Shown here: positions 8,301-16,596 of the stretch, piece by piece
Numbering within the stretch: position 1 is the first letter of the stretch
Layout: every line of letters starts with the position of its first letter
Program-made: the position numbers and the translations under genes
Notes under the pieces: generated by a model
The model's input: the letters and a program-made list of their open reading frames with translations, nothing else
Databases searched by the model: none
What the model was told of the DNA's origin: nothing
Assembly: GCA_018335755.1 (NCBI GenBank)
Contig: JAGXRK010000063.1
Location: 181,721 to 245,720, forward strand
Direction: 5' to 3'
DNA from: Ignavibacterium sp.
Lineage (GTDB): Bacteria; Bacteroidota; Ignavibacteria; Ignavibacteriales; Ignavibacteriaceae
Length of the DNA: 64,000 nt

Positions 8301-9344
8301 GTGAAAAATATATTATTTATGCTAATAGCATTTAGTATTTCAGCAATCGCACAGATAACAATAACCAATACTGATATTTCGAATAATCTGAGCGTTGGAA
8401 AATCAGTAACTATCAGAGAAACAGAAGCACCTGCAAATATTGATATTGGATCACCCGGGGGTGGTAATAACTGGGATTTTAGCGGATTAAGCGGTAGTGA
8501 AGTTTTTATTCTTACAAGTGTTGATCCTGCATCTTCGCCCTACATAGGCGAGTTTCCTGGTGCAACCATCACCACTTACGCTGAGCAAGATATTGAAGGT
8601 GATCTTTCTCAAATTTGGTTTTATTCAAACTTAAATAACGGTTTGAATGATATGGGAAATGCAGTAGTTATTGATTCAACTCAGGGAAATGTAATTACGA
8701 CCAAAAATAATCCTGCCGCTCTTGAATTCCAATTACCTCTTACTTATAATTCAAACTGGACTCAATCATATACATCAACTCTTTATCTCAATGGAACACC
8801 TTTTATTAATAATAATTTTTCTTTAAGTACTGTTGTTGATGCTTATGGAATTATGACACTTCCGGGAGGTTCAAGCTATGAAGCTTTAAGAGTTCGGGAA
8901 GCAACAACAGTTTTAGGGGAGACAGATGTATATTATTTATTCGTTTCAAAAAGCGGTGCTCAGGTAAGTCTTTTTGCAAGTGATCCAAATCCACCCCTGA
9001 GTGGTACAATAGCTCTTGAAGGCTATAGTTATAATGGTCCGTTTACAATAACCAGTATTGAACAATCCGCCGGATCTACCGATGAATATTACCTTGCACA
9101 AAACTACCCTAACCCGTTCAATCCACGCACAGTGATCAGTTGGCAGTCTCCAGTCAGTGGTTGGCAAACTTTAAAAGTTTATGATTTAATGGGAAGAGAG
9201 GTTGCAACATTAGTAGATGAATTCAAATCTGCAGGAAATTATGAAGTAAATTTTGATGCTTCAAAGCTTTCAAGTGGAACATATTTCTATACCTTACAGG
9301 CAGGTAATTTTAGTCAAACCAAAAAATTAATTTTAATAAAGTAG
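8301..9344 (+). CDS. T9SS cargo protein of unknown function
   Basis: Protein of 347 residues with a signal peptide (MKNILFMLIAFSISAIAQ) and a beta-rich body (about 19-250) that I cannot assign. Seen in it are ITNTDISNNLSVGKSV, SPGGGNNWDFSGLSG and YEALRVREATTV. Proteins with this NWDFSG-type pattern are common among Bacteroidota exported proteins of unknown role. A T9SS type A sorting domain runs from AQNYPNPFNPRTVISW to QTKKLILIK. The loop after VISW contains a repeat-derived insert. The start is GTG with AAAAGG upstream. It is followed by a strong palindromic terminator shared with the convergent symporter gene. Confidence 0.75.
   Translation: MKNILFMLIAFSISAIAQITITNTDISNNLSVGKSVTIRETEAPANIDIGSPGGGNNWDFSGLSGSEVFILTSVDPASSPYIGEFPGATITTYAEQDIEGDLSQIWFYSNLNNGLNDMGNAVVIDSTQGNVITTKNNPAALEFQLPLTYNSNWTQSYTSTLYLNGTPFINNNFSLSTVVDAYGIMTLPGGSSYEALRVREATTVLGETDVYYLFVSKSGAQVSLFASDPNPPLSGTIALEGYSYNGPFTITSIEQSAGSTDEYYLAQNYPNPFNPRTVISWQSPVSGWQTLKVYDLMGREVATLVDEFKSAGNYEVNFDASKLSSGTYFYTLQAGNFSQTKKLILIK
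9139..9166 (+). repeat. GGCAGTC-type microrepeat inside a T9SS sorting domain (diverged)
   Basis: GTTGGCAGTCTCCAGTCAGT then GGTTGGCA, coding WQSPVSGWQ between VIS and TLKVYD. It is a diverged third copy of the inserts at 51 and 1195. Confidence 0.6.
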
Positions 9345-9348
9345 ATTA

Positions 9349-9381
9349 ATGCACGACTCACTTTTAAAGTGAGTCGTGCAT
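9349..9381. terminator. perfect palindromic bidirectional terminator
   Basis: Two 16-base arms (ATGCACGACTCACTTT and its exact complement) surround a single T at 9365. It lies between two convergent genes, 4 bp after one stop and 3 bp before the other, and so can end transcripts from both sides. Confidence 0.85.
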
Positions 9382-9384
9382 ATC

Positions 9385-10995
9385 TCAACTAAAATAAATC
9401 CAAACTATTCCTACGAGAAAAATTAATACTATAGACAAAATAAAATCTCTTTTTCTCCAGCCTTTGTCTTCACTTTCGCTTTCGCCTGATATTGTATGAA
9501 TAGTTAATCCATCAACTTTTTGAGATGCCGGTTCGTTAGTAAGAAAACTTACAACAACCAGCACCAAAGTACAAACTAAGAATAACAGAAAAGCAAAGTG
9601 AAGAAAATTTATATCAGCATACTGATACAATAATCCGCTGATCGAATCTTTATTTAATTCCAATATCAACCTTGCTATTCCTAGTACAAAACCTGTAAGT
9701 AGGGCGGCTATTGCTCCTTGTGAATTAACTCTCTTTGAAAGAACCCCAATTAAAAATATTGCTGCAATCGGTGGAGAAATATATGCCTGAACACTTTGCA
9801 GGTATTGGTAAATCTGACCTGAAATTAATTTCATCATTGGAATCCATAATAATCCGAAGGCAACCAGAATCACTGTTGCTATTCTTCCAACAAGGACTAA
9901 GATTTTTTCGGATGATTCAGGACGAAACTTTTTATAAATGTCCCACGTAATTAGTGTTGAACAGGAATTAAAAACAGATGAAAGAGAACTCATAAGTGCA
10001 GCAAGTAAACCAGCAACAACAATCCCCTTTAAACCAACAGGCAGTAAAGTTCCGATTAAAGTTGGTAAAGCGTGGTCGGGTGAATCAAGGGTAATATCTC
10101 CCTTTTGTGTTAATGCGTAAGCAATTACTCCTGGAATTACAAAAAGAAATAACGGAAGAAGTTTTAAATAGCCGGCGAAAATTGTCCCTCGTCTGGAATG
10201 ATTAATATCCTTTCCCGACAAAACTCTTTGAACTATGAACTGATCCGTACACCAGTACCAAACCCCAAGTATCGGGGCGCCGAAAAGAATTCCCGTCCAC
10301 GGAAAATCCGGATGGCTCATCGGTTTCCACAAGCTGAAAAATCCGGTACCGGCATTATTATATAGTTCATCAATTCCGCCAAGCTGAATTAATCCAACAA
10401 TAGCAACTGTGATTGCGCCTCCGATAAGAATAAACATCTGAACCATATCTGTGTAAAGAACAGCACGTAAACCGCCAAGCACGGTGTAAATTCCTGTTAT
10501 TATTACAACGATCAGTGCACCGGTCCAGAATTCAATTCCCATAAGAGATTCAAAAACAATTCCACCTGCAGCAATTGTAACAGAAATTTTCGTAAGCACA
10601 TACCCGACAATTGAAATGATTGCAAGGTACCAGCGTGCACCAGATGAATAACGTCTCTCTAAAAATTCGGGCATGGTAAACACACCACTTTTCAAATAGA
10701 ACGGAACGAAAAGCCATCCAAGAATAAGTAGAATGAGCGAAGCAAGAATTTCGAATTGACCAACAGCAACCCCGCTTGCAGCACCTGTTCCAGCCAAGCC
10801 AACGAGATGCTCACTGCCGATATTCGAAGCAAACAGAGACGCACCAATCACAAACCATCCCACATTTCTTCCGGCAAGAAAATAATCTGATGATGATTTA
10901 TTCCTTCGTTTCTTGCTGAATGAAGACCAGAATGCAACAAGAAAAACAATTATGAAGTATGCTGCAATTATTATCCAGTCAAGGAATTCAAGCAT
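9385..10995 (-). CDS. sodium:solute symporter, SglT-like sodium/sugar cotransporter
   Basis: Inner-membrane protein of 536 residues with about 14 hydrophobic helices, the SSS family fold and length. Family signatures seen are SSDYFLAGRNVGWFVIGASLFASNIGSEHLVGLAG in the first helices, FTMPEFLERRY, and VLGGLRAVLYTDMVQMFI; the closest pattern I know is that of Vibrio SglT, a sodium/galactose-glucose carrier. Inferred role: uptake of a hexose or related sugar coupled to sodium entry. The exact substrate cannot be told. The gene stands alone, convergent with the 8301 gene. Its upstream region holds an orphan T9SS fragment on the other strand. Confidence 0.9.
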   Translation of the reverse strand: MLEFLDWIIIAAYFIIVFLVAFWSSFSKKRRNKSSSDYFLAGRNVGWFVIGASLFASNIGSEHLVGLAGTGAASGVAVGQFEILASLILLILGWLFVPFYLKSGVFTMPEFLERRYSSGARWYLAIISIVGYVLTKISVTIAAGGIVFESLMGIEFWTGALIVVIITGIYTVLGGLRAVLYTDMVQMFILIGGAITVAIVGLIQLGGIDELYNNAGTGFFSLWKPMSHPDFPWTGILFGAPILGVWYWCTDQFIVQRVLSGKDINHSRRGTIFAGYLKLLPLFLFVIPGVIAYALTQKGDITLDSPDHALPTLIGTLLPVGLKGIVVAGLLAALMSSLSSVFNSCSTLITWDIYKKFRPESSEKILVLVGRIATVILVAFGLLWIPMMKLISGQIYQYLQSVQAYISPPIAAIFLIGVLSKRVNSQGAIAALLTGFVLGIARLILELNKDSISGLLYQYADINFLHFAFLLFLVCTLVLVVVSFLTNEPASQKVDGLTIHTISGESESEDKGWRKRDFILSIVLIFLVGIVWIYFS

Positions 10996-11034
10996 TTATC
11001 GCCCTTTCAATTTGCAAGTTAGTGTCTTTTTAAA

Positions 11035-11160
11035 AACTATCACAATCCGTTTAATCCAATTGCATTGATAATTTCTCAGTTACCTTCAAGTAGTCAGGTT
11101 ACCCTTAAAGTTTATGAATCATTGAGAAACGAGATAGCTAAACTTGAAAATGAAGAAAAA
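11035..11160 (+). pseudogene. orphan fragment of a T9SS sorting domain
   Basis: The + strand reads NYHNPFNP, then a damaged strand (IALIIS), then QLPSSSQVTLKVYESLRNEI and AKLENEEKN. This is the first half of a type A sorting domain (canonical NYPNPFNPSTKISYQLP and LKVYDSLGNEIATLVNEEK) with several substitutions. It stops abruptly at the terminator of the oppositely oriented PEP carboxykinase gene. There is no start codon or cargo domain. Together with the fragment at 6751 it shows that cargo genes have been lost or rearranged here. Confidence 0.8.
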
Positions 11161-11190
11161 AACCTCCGAAGTTTATTAACTCCGGAGGTT
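11161..11190 (-). terminator. pckA: terminator of the aminotransferase-pckA unit
   Basis: The 13-base arms 11161-11173 and 11178-11190 pair with one mismatch around a 4-base loop. On the minus strand the hairpin is followed by TTTTT. It lies 14 bp after the pckA stop. Confidence 0.75.
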
Positions 11191-11204
11191 TGGGAAATAT
11201 TAAC

Positions 11205-12848
11205 CTACAATCTTTTCGGTCCGGCTTTCTTTACCTCGTCAGAACATCCTTTTTCAAAAAGCTTGAAGTTCTCATTGAATCTTGCTGCAAGTGCATCGTA
11301 TTTTTTCCAGTACTCATCCTTGTTTCCCCAGGAATTTGAAGGTTCAAGAACATCTTCAGGTACCTCAGGACAGCTAAGAGGAACTTCAAAACCGAACAAC
11401 TTATCTTTTCTGTATTTAACTTTATCAAGCTTTCCATCCAAAGCAGCATTAAGAAGATTTCTTGTATGACGGATGCTGATTCTCTTACCCACTCCGAATC
11501 TTCCGCCAACCCAGCCGGTATTAACAAGCCATACATTAGCATTATGTTTTAACATTCTCTCCTTTAGCATAGCTGCATATTCAAAAGGATGACGCACCAT
11601 GAACGGTGCACCGAAACATGCACTGAAAGTTATCTGCGGTTCAATACCAAGTCCTATTTCAGTTCCGGCAATTTTGGAGGTGTATCCGCTTATGAAGTGA
11701 TACTGTGCCTGTTCAGGACTCAATCTTGAAATGGGAGGCATTACTCCTGATGCATCGCAGGTTAAAAATATAATATTCTTTGGATGTGTGTTCACATAAC
11801 CCTCTGGAACAATATTCGGAATGAACTCAAGAGGATATGAACAACGTGTATTCTCTGTAATATGATCATCATCCAGATCAATATTTCTGCTGACCGGATC
11901 GAATACAACATTTTCTAAAATTGTTCCATACCTTCTTGTAGTAGCGTAAATCTCCGGTTCGTGTTCAGCTGAAAGCCGGATTACCTTTGCGTAACATCCG
12001 CCTTCAAAATTAAAGACACCGTTATTGCTCCACCCATGTTCATCATCACCAATAAGTAAACGGTTTGGATCAGCAGACAAAGTTGTTTTACCTGTTCCGC
12101 TTAATCCGAAAAATAATGCTACATCGCCTTTCTTACCAACATTTGCTGAGCAATGCATTGGAAGAACATCCTGAAATGTAAGTAAGAAATTAAGTACAGT
12201 GAAAATAGATTTTTTAATCTCACCGCCATAAAGTGAATTTGCAATAATAGCGGTTCGCTGTTCAAAGTTAAGTATTATTGCAGTTTCAGTTCTTGTACCG
12301 TCGATTGCAGGATCGACTTTAAAACCCGGCAGACAAATAACTGTAAAATCTGGCATGAACTTTTTCAATTCATCTCTGTTATCTGTGGTAATGAACATAT
12401 TCCTTGCAAACAGGCTATGCCATGCTTTTTCGGTTATGATGCGTATAGGCATTCTGTAATCCGGGTCAGCGCCGGCATAACAATCCTGCACAAATAATTC
12501 TTCACCCTGACAGAATGACTGGATTCTGCCCATTAATTGATTGAATTTTTCAGAACTAAAAGGGCGGTTATAAACTCCCCACCAGATATTTTCTTTGGTG
12601 CTTTGTTCCTGAACGACGAACTTATCAGCGGCTGCACGTGCAGTATGCCTGCCTGTATTAACTACAATCGGTCCCTGTTTACTAAGTTTACCTTCATTCC
12701 TAAAAATAATTTCTTCGTAAAGAGCTTCATCAGGTAAGTTCCAGAATACACGATCGAGATCAGTCAAGCCCTGATTCTTCAGCCTGAAATCCGAGGCAAG
12801 TTCCATTGCCTGTTTTGTTGCGGGAGTATTGAATTCTAAATATTTCAT
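11205..12848 (-). CDS. pckA: phosphoenolpyruvate carboxykinase (ATP)
   Basis: Converts oxaloacetate and ATP to phosphoenolpyruvate, CO2 and ADP, the entry step of gluconeogenesis, in the cytoplasm. The protein has 547 residues, normal for the ATP-dependent family. It shows the kinase motif GLSGTGKTTLSADP (about 245-258) with the following LIGDDEHGW, and FNFEGGCYAK, which bind ATP and metal; RHTARAAADKF-like and NTGWVGGRFGVGKRISI segments are also family-specific. The ATG at 12848 is chosen because it overlaps the stop of the upstream aminotransferase in ATGA, which implies translational coupling. A TTG two codons upstream is less likely. Confidence 0.96.
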   Translation of the reverse strand: MKYLEFNTPATKQAMELASDFRLKNQGLTDLDRVFWNLPDEALYEEIIFRNEGKLSKQGPIVVNTGRHTARAAADKFVVQEQSTKENIWWGVYNRPFSSEKFNQLMGRIQSFCQGEELFVQDCYAGADPDYRMPIRIITEKAWHSLFARNMFITTDNRDELKKFMPDFTVICLPGFKVDPAIDGTRTETAIILNFEQRTAIIANSLYGGEIKKSIFTVLNFLLTFQDVLPMHCSANVGKKGDVALFFGLSGTGKTTLSADPNRLLIGDDEHGWSNNGVFNFEGGCYAKVIRLSAEHEPEIYATTRRYGTILENVVFDPVSRNIDLDDDHITENTRCSYPLEFIPNIVPEGYVNTHPKNIIFLTCDASGVMPPISRLSPEQAQYHFISGYTSKIAGTEIGLGIEPQITFSACFGAPFMVRHPFEYAAMLKERMLKHNANVWLVNTGWVGGRFGVGKRISIRHTRNLLNAALDGKLDKVKYRKDKLFGFEVPLSCPEVPEDVLEPSNSWGNKDEYWKKYDALAARFNENFKLFEKGCSDEVKKAGPKRL

Positions 12849-14062
12849 GACCAATCCCTCACTAATTTTCTGTCGCCAATGTAAAGTTCATTAGGTGAAT
12901 TAGGATCGAGAGCCCATTTCATTCTTTCAATTCCTTCCTGGATATCTTTAATTCCTCCGCAATAACTAAGTCTTAAGTAACCATCTAATCCAAATTCTTT
13001 TCCGGGTACTGTAAGCACCTGTATTTTATCGATAAGAAATGCAGATAGTTTGTTAGAATCTTTTTCATAAGCAGAAAAATCGGCAAAGCAATAAAATGTG
13101 CCATCTGGTTTTTTTACTTTAACACCTTCAAATGAATTGAGCAGATCAATCATTACGTTGCGGTTGTTTTCAAGAGTGACTCTTAAACTTTCAACTCCCG
13201 ATTGAATACCGTTCAGTGCTCCTACTGCCGCTTTCTGAAGAACAACAGAAGGACCTGATGTCTGATGTCCCTGAATATTGCTCATAGCTTCAATAACTTT
13301 TTTATTTCCAACAGCCCAGCCAATTCTATAACCTGTCATTGCATATTGTTTGGACACGCCGTTTATTACAATAAGTTTTGAATTTTCATCTTTCTTTTTT
13401 GTGTAATTGTAACAATTAATTGGTTTTCTTCCATCAAATATCAATCGATGATAAATGTCATCCATGATTAACCAGATATCTTTCTTTTCACAAAATTCTA
13501 CTACATCCGCAATGAATTCTTCAGAATACATTGCACCGGTGGGATTGTTAGGACTGTTAATGATAACACATTTCGTATATGATCCGACACGATCTTCAAT
13601 ATCTTTAAATCTAGGATAAAATGATCCATCTTCGGGTAGTGCCGGAACAGGAATAGCACCGATTAATTTTGCCATATCTGGGTAACTTACCCAGTAAGGC
13701 GCCGGGAAAATCACTTCTTCCTGTGGATTAAGTACCGCCTGAAGTGCAACCATAATTGCCTGCTTTGCACCGCTCGATGCAATTACGTGTTCAGGCTTAA
13801 CCTTTTTTTCATAATACTCTTCTGTGTAACGTATGATTGCTTGTTTAAGTGCTGGTATTCCGTCTGCAGGTGCATATCGGACTTCACCTGAATTAAGAAG
13901 TGCTACTGCTGAAAGCATTGCATCCATAGGAGATTTGCTTTTTGGTTCTCCACCTCCAAGATGAATTACAGGATCACCTTTTTCTTTTAAAATGGCGAAT
14001 TTCTCATTCAACTTGAGAGTTGGAGAGGCTTTTATTGATTTGGCTATTAAACTGAGACTCAT
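12845..14062 (-). CDS. PLP-dependent class I aminotransferase (aspartate aminotransferase type)
   Basis: A 405-residue fold-type I aminotransferase. Seen are SSGAKQAIMVALQAV (cofactor phosphate-binding region), SPNNPTGAMYS, DDIYHRLIFDG, and the PLP lysine Lys238 in NGVSKQYAMTGYRIGWAVGN. The final segment has the substrate-carboxylate arginine in LRLSYCGG. It probably makes oxaloacetate from aspartate, which the coupled pckA would then convert to PEP, giving a two-gene aspartate-to-PEP route (inference from the overlap). AGGGG precedes the ATG. A second enzyme of the same subgroup is at 33316-34509. Confidence 0.9.
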   Translation of the reverse strand: MSLSLIAKSIKASPTLKLNEKFAILKEKGDPVIHLGGGEPKSKSPMDAMLSAVALLNSGEVRYAPADGIPALKQAIIRYTEEYYEKKVKPEHVIASSGAKQAIMVALQAVLNPQEEVIFPAPYWVSYPDMAKLIGAIPVPALPEDGSFYPRFKDIEDRVGSYTKCVIINSPNNPTGAMYSEEFIADVVEFCEKKDIWLIMDDIYHRLIFDGRKPINCYNYTKKKDENSKLIVINGVSKQYAMTGYRIGWAVGNKKVIEAMSNIQGHQTSGPSVVLQKAAVGALNGIQSGVESLRVTLENNRNVMIDLLNSFEGVKVKKPDGTFYCFADFSAYEKDSNKLSAFLIDKIQVLTVPGKEFGLDGYLRLSYCGGIKDIQEGIERMKWALDPNSPNELYIGDRKLVRDWS

Positions 14063-14174
14063 ATGAACCCCTGTATAAAGTAATAAAATATTTACAACAG
14101 CAAATTATTTTTAGTATTGATGATAAGCAAGAAAGTTTGACGAAATTGTCCGAAATATTAAAGTGAAAAGCAAA

Positions 14175-14513
14175 TTAAATTTGTTTCTTAAATCGGTTAA
14201 ATGCAAAAATAATAGTAACAATCTCAAAAGTAAGAAATAATATATATGCCAGTATTACTAATAACACCGTGCCTTCAGACCAAACAATATTACCAATAAC
14301 CATTAAAGCAAAAATAAATGTAAAAATAAAAATCAGTAGTATTGATGGAATAAGAATATATTTTGATTCTTTAATCAGTAAAAGAATTACGATAGCGATG
14401 AGTAATACTATAGGAAAAGTTGCAACTAACATTTCCTTAAAATTCATGAAATTTATTGCAGCAATAAGGGCTAACATTAGTGAATGAAAAATGATTAAGT
14501 ATTTTTTAATCAT
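14175..14513 (-). CDS. small membrane protein, four predicted helices
   Basis: A hydrophobic protein of 112 residues from the ATG at 14513. It shows four membrane segments (IIFHSLMLALIAAINFMNF; MLVATFPIVLLIAIVILLLI; ILIPSILLIFIFTFIFALMVIG; VLLVILAYILFLTFEIVTIIF) joined by short loops, and a basic end (NRFKKQI). I do not recognise a family. It follows coaD with 14 bp between them, so it is probably co-transcribed with it. A TTG at 14525, two bases after the coaD stop, would add four residues. Confidence 0.65.
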   Translation of the reverse strand: MIKKYLIIFHSLMLALIAAINFMNFKEMLVATFPIVLLIAIVILLLIKESKYILIPSILLIFIFTFIFALMVIGNIVWSEGTVLLVILAYILFLTFEIVTIIFAFNRFKKQI

Positions 14514-14527
14514 ATTTACTTTCAAAT

Positions 14528-15007
14528 CTACCCGAACTTTTTCTTTAATGCCTCATGCACAACCGGAGGAACAAAATTGCTGATATCACCGTGCAGTGAT
14601 GCTACATTTCTTATTACTGTTGAATTGAGGTAAGTATATCTTTCGTGAGGCATCAGAAAAATTGTTGTAATATCACCGGAAAGTTTTCTGTTCATAAGTG
14701 CCATCTGAAACTCAAATTCAAAATCGCTTATTTGTCTTAAACCTCTAACAATTGCAGTTGCTCCTACTTGTTTTGCATGTTCAACCAACAATCCATCGAA
14801 AGAATCAATAATAACCTTCGAATCAAATTCCTTTAATGATTCCCTGAGCATTTCTACTCGTTCATCGGTTGTAAATAAAGGTTTCTTGGAGGGATTTATA
14901 GCAACTGTTACAACTACTTCATCAAATAGAGCCACCGCCCGTCTTACAATATCAATATGTCCATATGTTACAGGATCAAAAGTACCGGGGTATATCACTC
15001 TTCTCAT
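14528..15007 (-). CDS. coaD: pantetheine-phosphate adenylyltransferase
   Basis: Penultimate enzyme of coenzyme A synthesis: 4'-phosphopantetheine + ATP to dephospho-CoA + PPi. The 159-residue length is standard. It has the nucleotidyltransferase motif YPGTFDPVTYGHIDIVRRA at the start (TxxH-type GHID), INPSKKPLFTTDERVEM, AIVRGLRQISDFEFEFQMALMNR and the C-terminal STVIRNVASLHGDISNFVP (ISSTxxR-type motif). In many bacteria coaD is directly next to rsmD. Here rsmD lies 5.7 kb upstream on the same strand, with three exported-protein genes in between. Confidence 0.97.
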   Translation of the reverse strand: MRRVIYPGTFDPVTYGHIDIVRRAVALFDEVVVTVAINPSKKPLFTTDERVEMLRESLKEFDSKVIIDSFDGLLVEHAKQVGATAIVRGLRQISDFEFEFQMALMNRKLSGDITTIFLMPHERYTYLNSTVIRNVASLHGDISNFVPPVVHEALKKKFG

Positions 15008-15152
15008 ACTGTCTCTTTCTTTTGAATAATTGATGATGAAATATAAAAAGAAATTTTGAGTGAGAGAATTATGTATAATTAATATTTATTTAAATAAAAG
15101 ATTGTTTACCTAAACAAAACATAATTTATTTTTTTTCAGTATCCTTTTATAG

Positions 15153-16589
15153 CTAATTATTAACAACCTCAACAACAAGACCAGACGGAAATTCTTTCAG
15201 ATCAAGAATTTTCTCAACCTGCAAAGTTGCAGTATTAATTATTCCAACTGTACCGGTGTTGCCCTCGCCGTTTATTTTGAATTTAGGCTGATAATTACCA
15301 TTAAGATTTCTGCTTGAAACATAAAGATATTTATCATCAGGGCTTAAATCACAGCCGTGCAGCATATTAAATCCCGGATGCGAAATCCTTCCGGTTCTTA
15401 TCCAGTTATTACCACTTTTTTCTATAAGATCAACCGTGCTCATCATCATAGTCGCAACATATATTTTAGTTCCATTGGATGAAATCGCAATATGCATAGG
15501 CATGTGGTTAACATCAACAGAAGTTACAACTTGCTCTGTATGAGTATCTATAACAATTAATTTATTGTTCCCCATTCCTGATAAATAGAGGTAGTTGCCG
15601 TCCGGGGAAATTGTTGCTTCCATAGGCTCAGTTCCCTGATCCAGAATTATATCATCGACAAATTCATGTGTTTCGGCATTTATAATACTTATTCGGTCTT
15701 TGGTAAGATTGGCAACGTATAATTTTTTACCATCAGGTGTTAATGCCAGAGCATGTGGAACGCCTGTAACCGGCATACTGATTTCTGAAATAACACTCAT
15801 ATCGCTCAATGATACTGCAAAGACTGTGTTATATATTCCTCCTGATGTTGAAGATCTAGAAACAAAAGCTTTAGTTCCATCAGGTGATATCTGGATCATC
15901 CCGGCATTATCTATTCCATTAGTTTCACCGACAATCTGGTTATCAGATTTTCTGATCTTTAGTAATTTATTTGCTGATATTAAAGTGACATAATAAAAGT
16001 CACCAAATTCTTTAACCATATGTGGTGCGTCGATAATTGGATTAAAGTCAACATTGGCAATGCGTGAAACTACTTTATTATCTCCGTCAACAATTGAAAT
16101 GATATCGCTTGTCTGATTACAAATAAATACCCTGTAAGATGGATTTGCAGATGGGACATTTCCATAATAGTGTCTCGCTCCATTATCGATCCAATCTTTT
16201 ATTTCAATAATTCGTTCTTCTGAAATACTAATATTCTGATGAGGTTCAACAGGTATTACATTTCCTTTCAGAAGCTGATAGAGAAGACTTTTCTCAGAAT
16301 TGAATGGAATTACAACCTCACCACCGAATCCATTTCCTTTTGCCGGATCACGATCGAATGAACCGCTTAGCAGTTTGTAATGACTTTCAGTTGATAATCC
16401 GCCGGCCGGATTTGGTCCGCTATGACAGCCGGACGCTGCACAAGTATTAACAAATACTTCAGCTATAGCAGCACTTTCAAAACCATTATTTTCATTGTCG
16501 ACAGCTGGTCCCTGAACATCATCTTCACACCCCACCAGTATTAACAATGATGATATAAGAATTAAAACAAATAATAAATTCTTTTTCAT
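15153..16589 (-). CDS. lipoprotein with cytochrome-like motif and YncE-type beta-propeller
   Basis: Protein of 478 residues. A lipoprotein signal (lipobox ILVGC, Cys about 21) is followed by a 100-residue region with CAASGCHSGPNPAGG (C-x4-CH) and LLKGNVIPVEPHQNIS, which resembles the planctomycete-type cytochrome c regions of exported Bacteroidota proteins. Then comes a seven-bladed propeller of the YVTN/YncE type (repeats such as ALTPDGKKLYVANLTKDRISIINAET, TISPDGNYLYLSG, AISSNGTKIYVAT). Known of such propellers: ligand or protein binding at the cell surface. Heme binding is inferred only from the motif. It lies 7 bp downstream of the choice-of-anchor B gene, so the two form an operon. AAGGA precedes the ATG. 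Confidence 0.82.
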   Translation of the reverse strand: MKKNLLFVLILISSLLILVGCEDDVQGPAVDNENNGFESAAIAEVFVNTCAASGCHSGPNPAGGLSTESHYKLLSGSFDRDPAKGNGFGGEVVIPFNSEKSLLYQLLKGNVIPVEPHQNISISEERIIEIKDWIDNGARHYYGNVPSANPSYRVFICNQTSDIISIVDGDNKVVSRIANVDFNPIIDAPHMVKEFGDFYYVTLISANKLLKIRKSDNQIVGETNGIDNAGMIQISPDGTKAFVSRSSTSGGIYNTVFAVSLSDMSVISEISMPVTGVPHALALTPDGKKLYVANLTKDRISIINAETHEFVDDIILDQGTEPMEATISPDGNYLYLSGMGNNKLIVIDTHTEQVVTSVDVNHMPMHIAISSNGTKIYVATMMMSTVDLIEKSGNNWIRTGRISHPGFNMLHGCDLSPDDKYLYVSSRNLNGNYQPKFKINGEGNTGTVGIINTATLQVEKILDLKEFPSGLVVEVVNN

Positions 16590-16596
16590 AATATCC

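Noticed and set aside
11065..11469. A 134-residue open frame on the + strand opposite pckA
   Set aside because: Most of it is antisense to pckA, and its first part is the T9SS tail remnant reported as a pseudogene.
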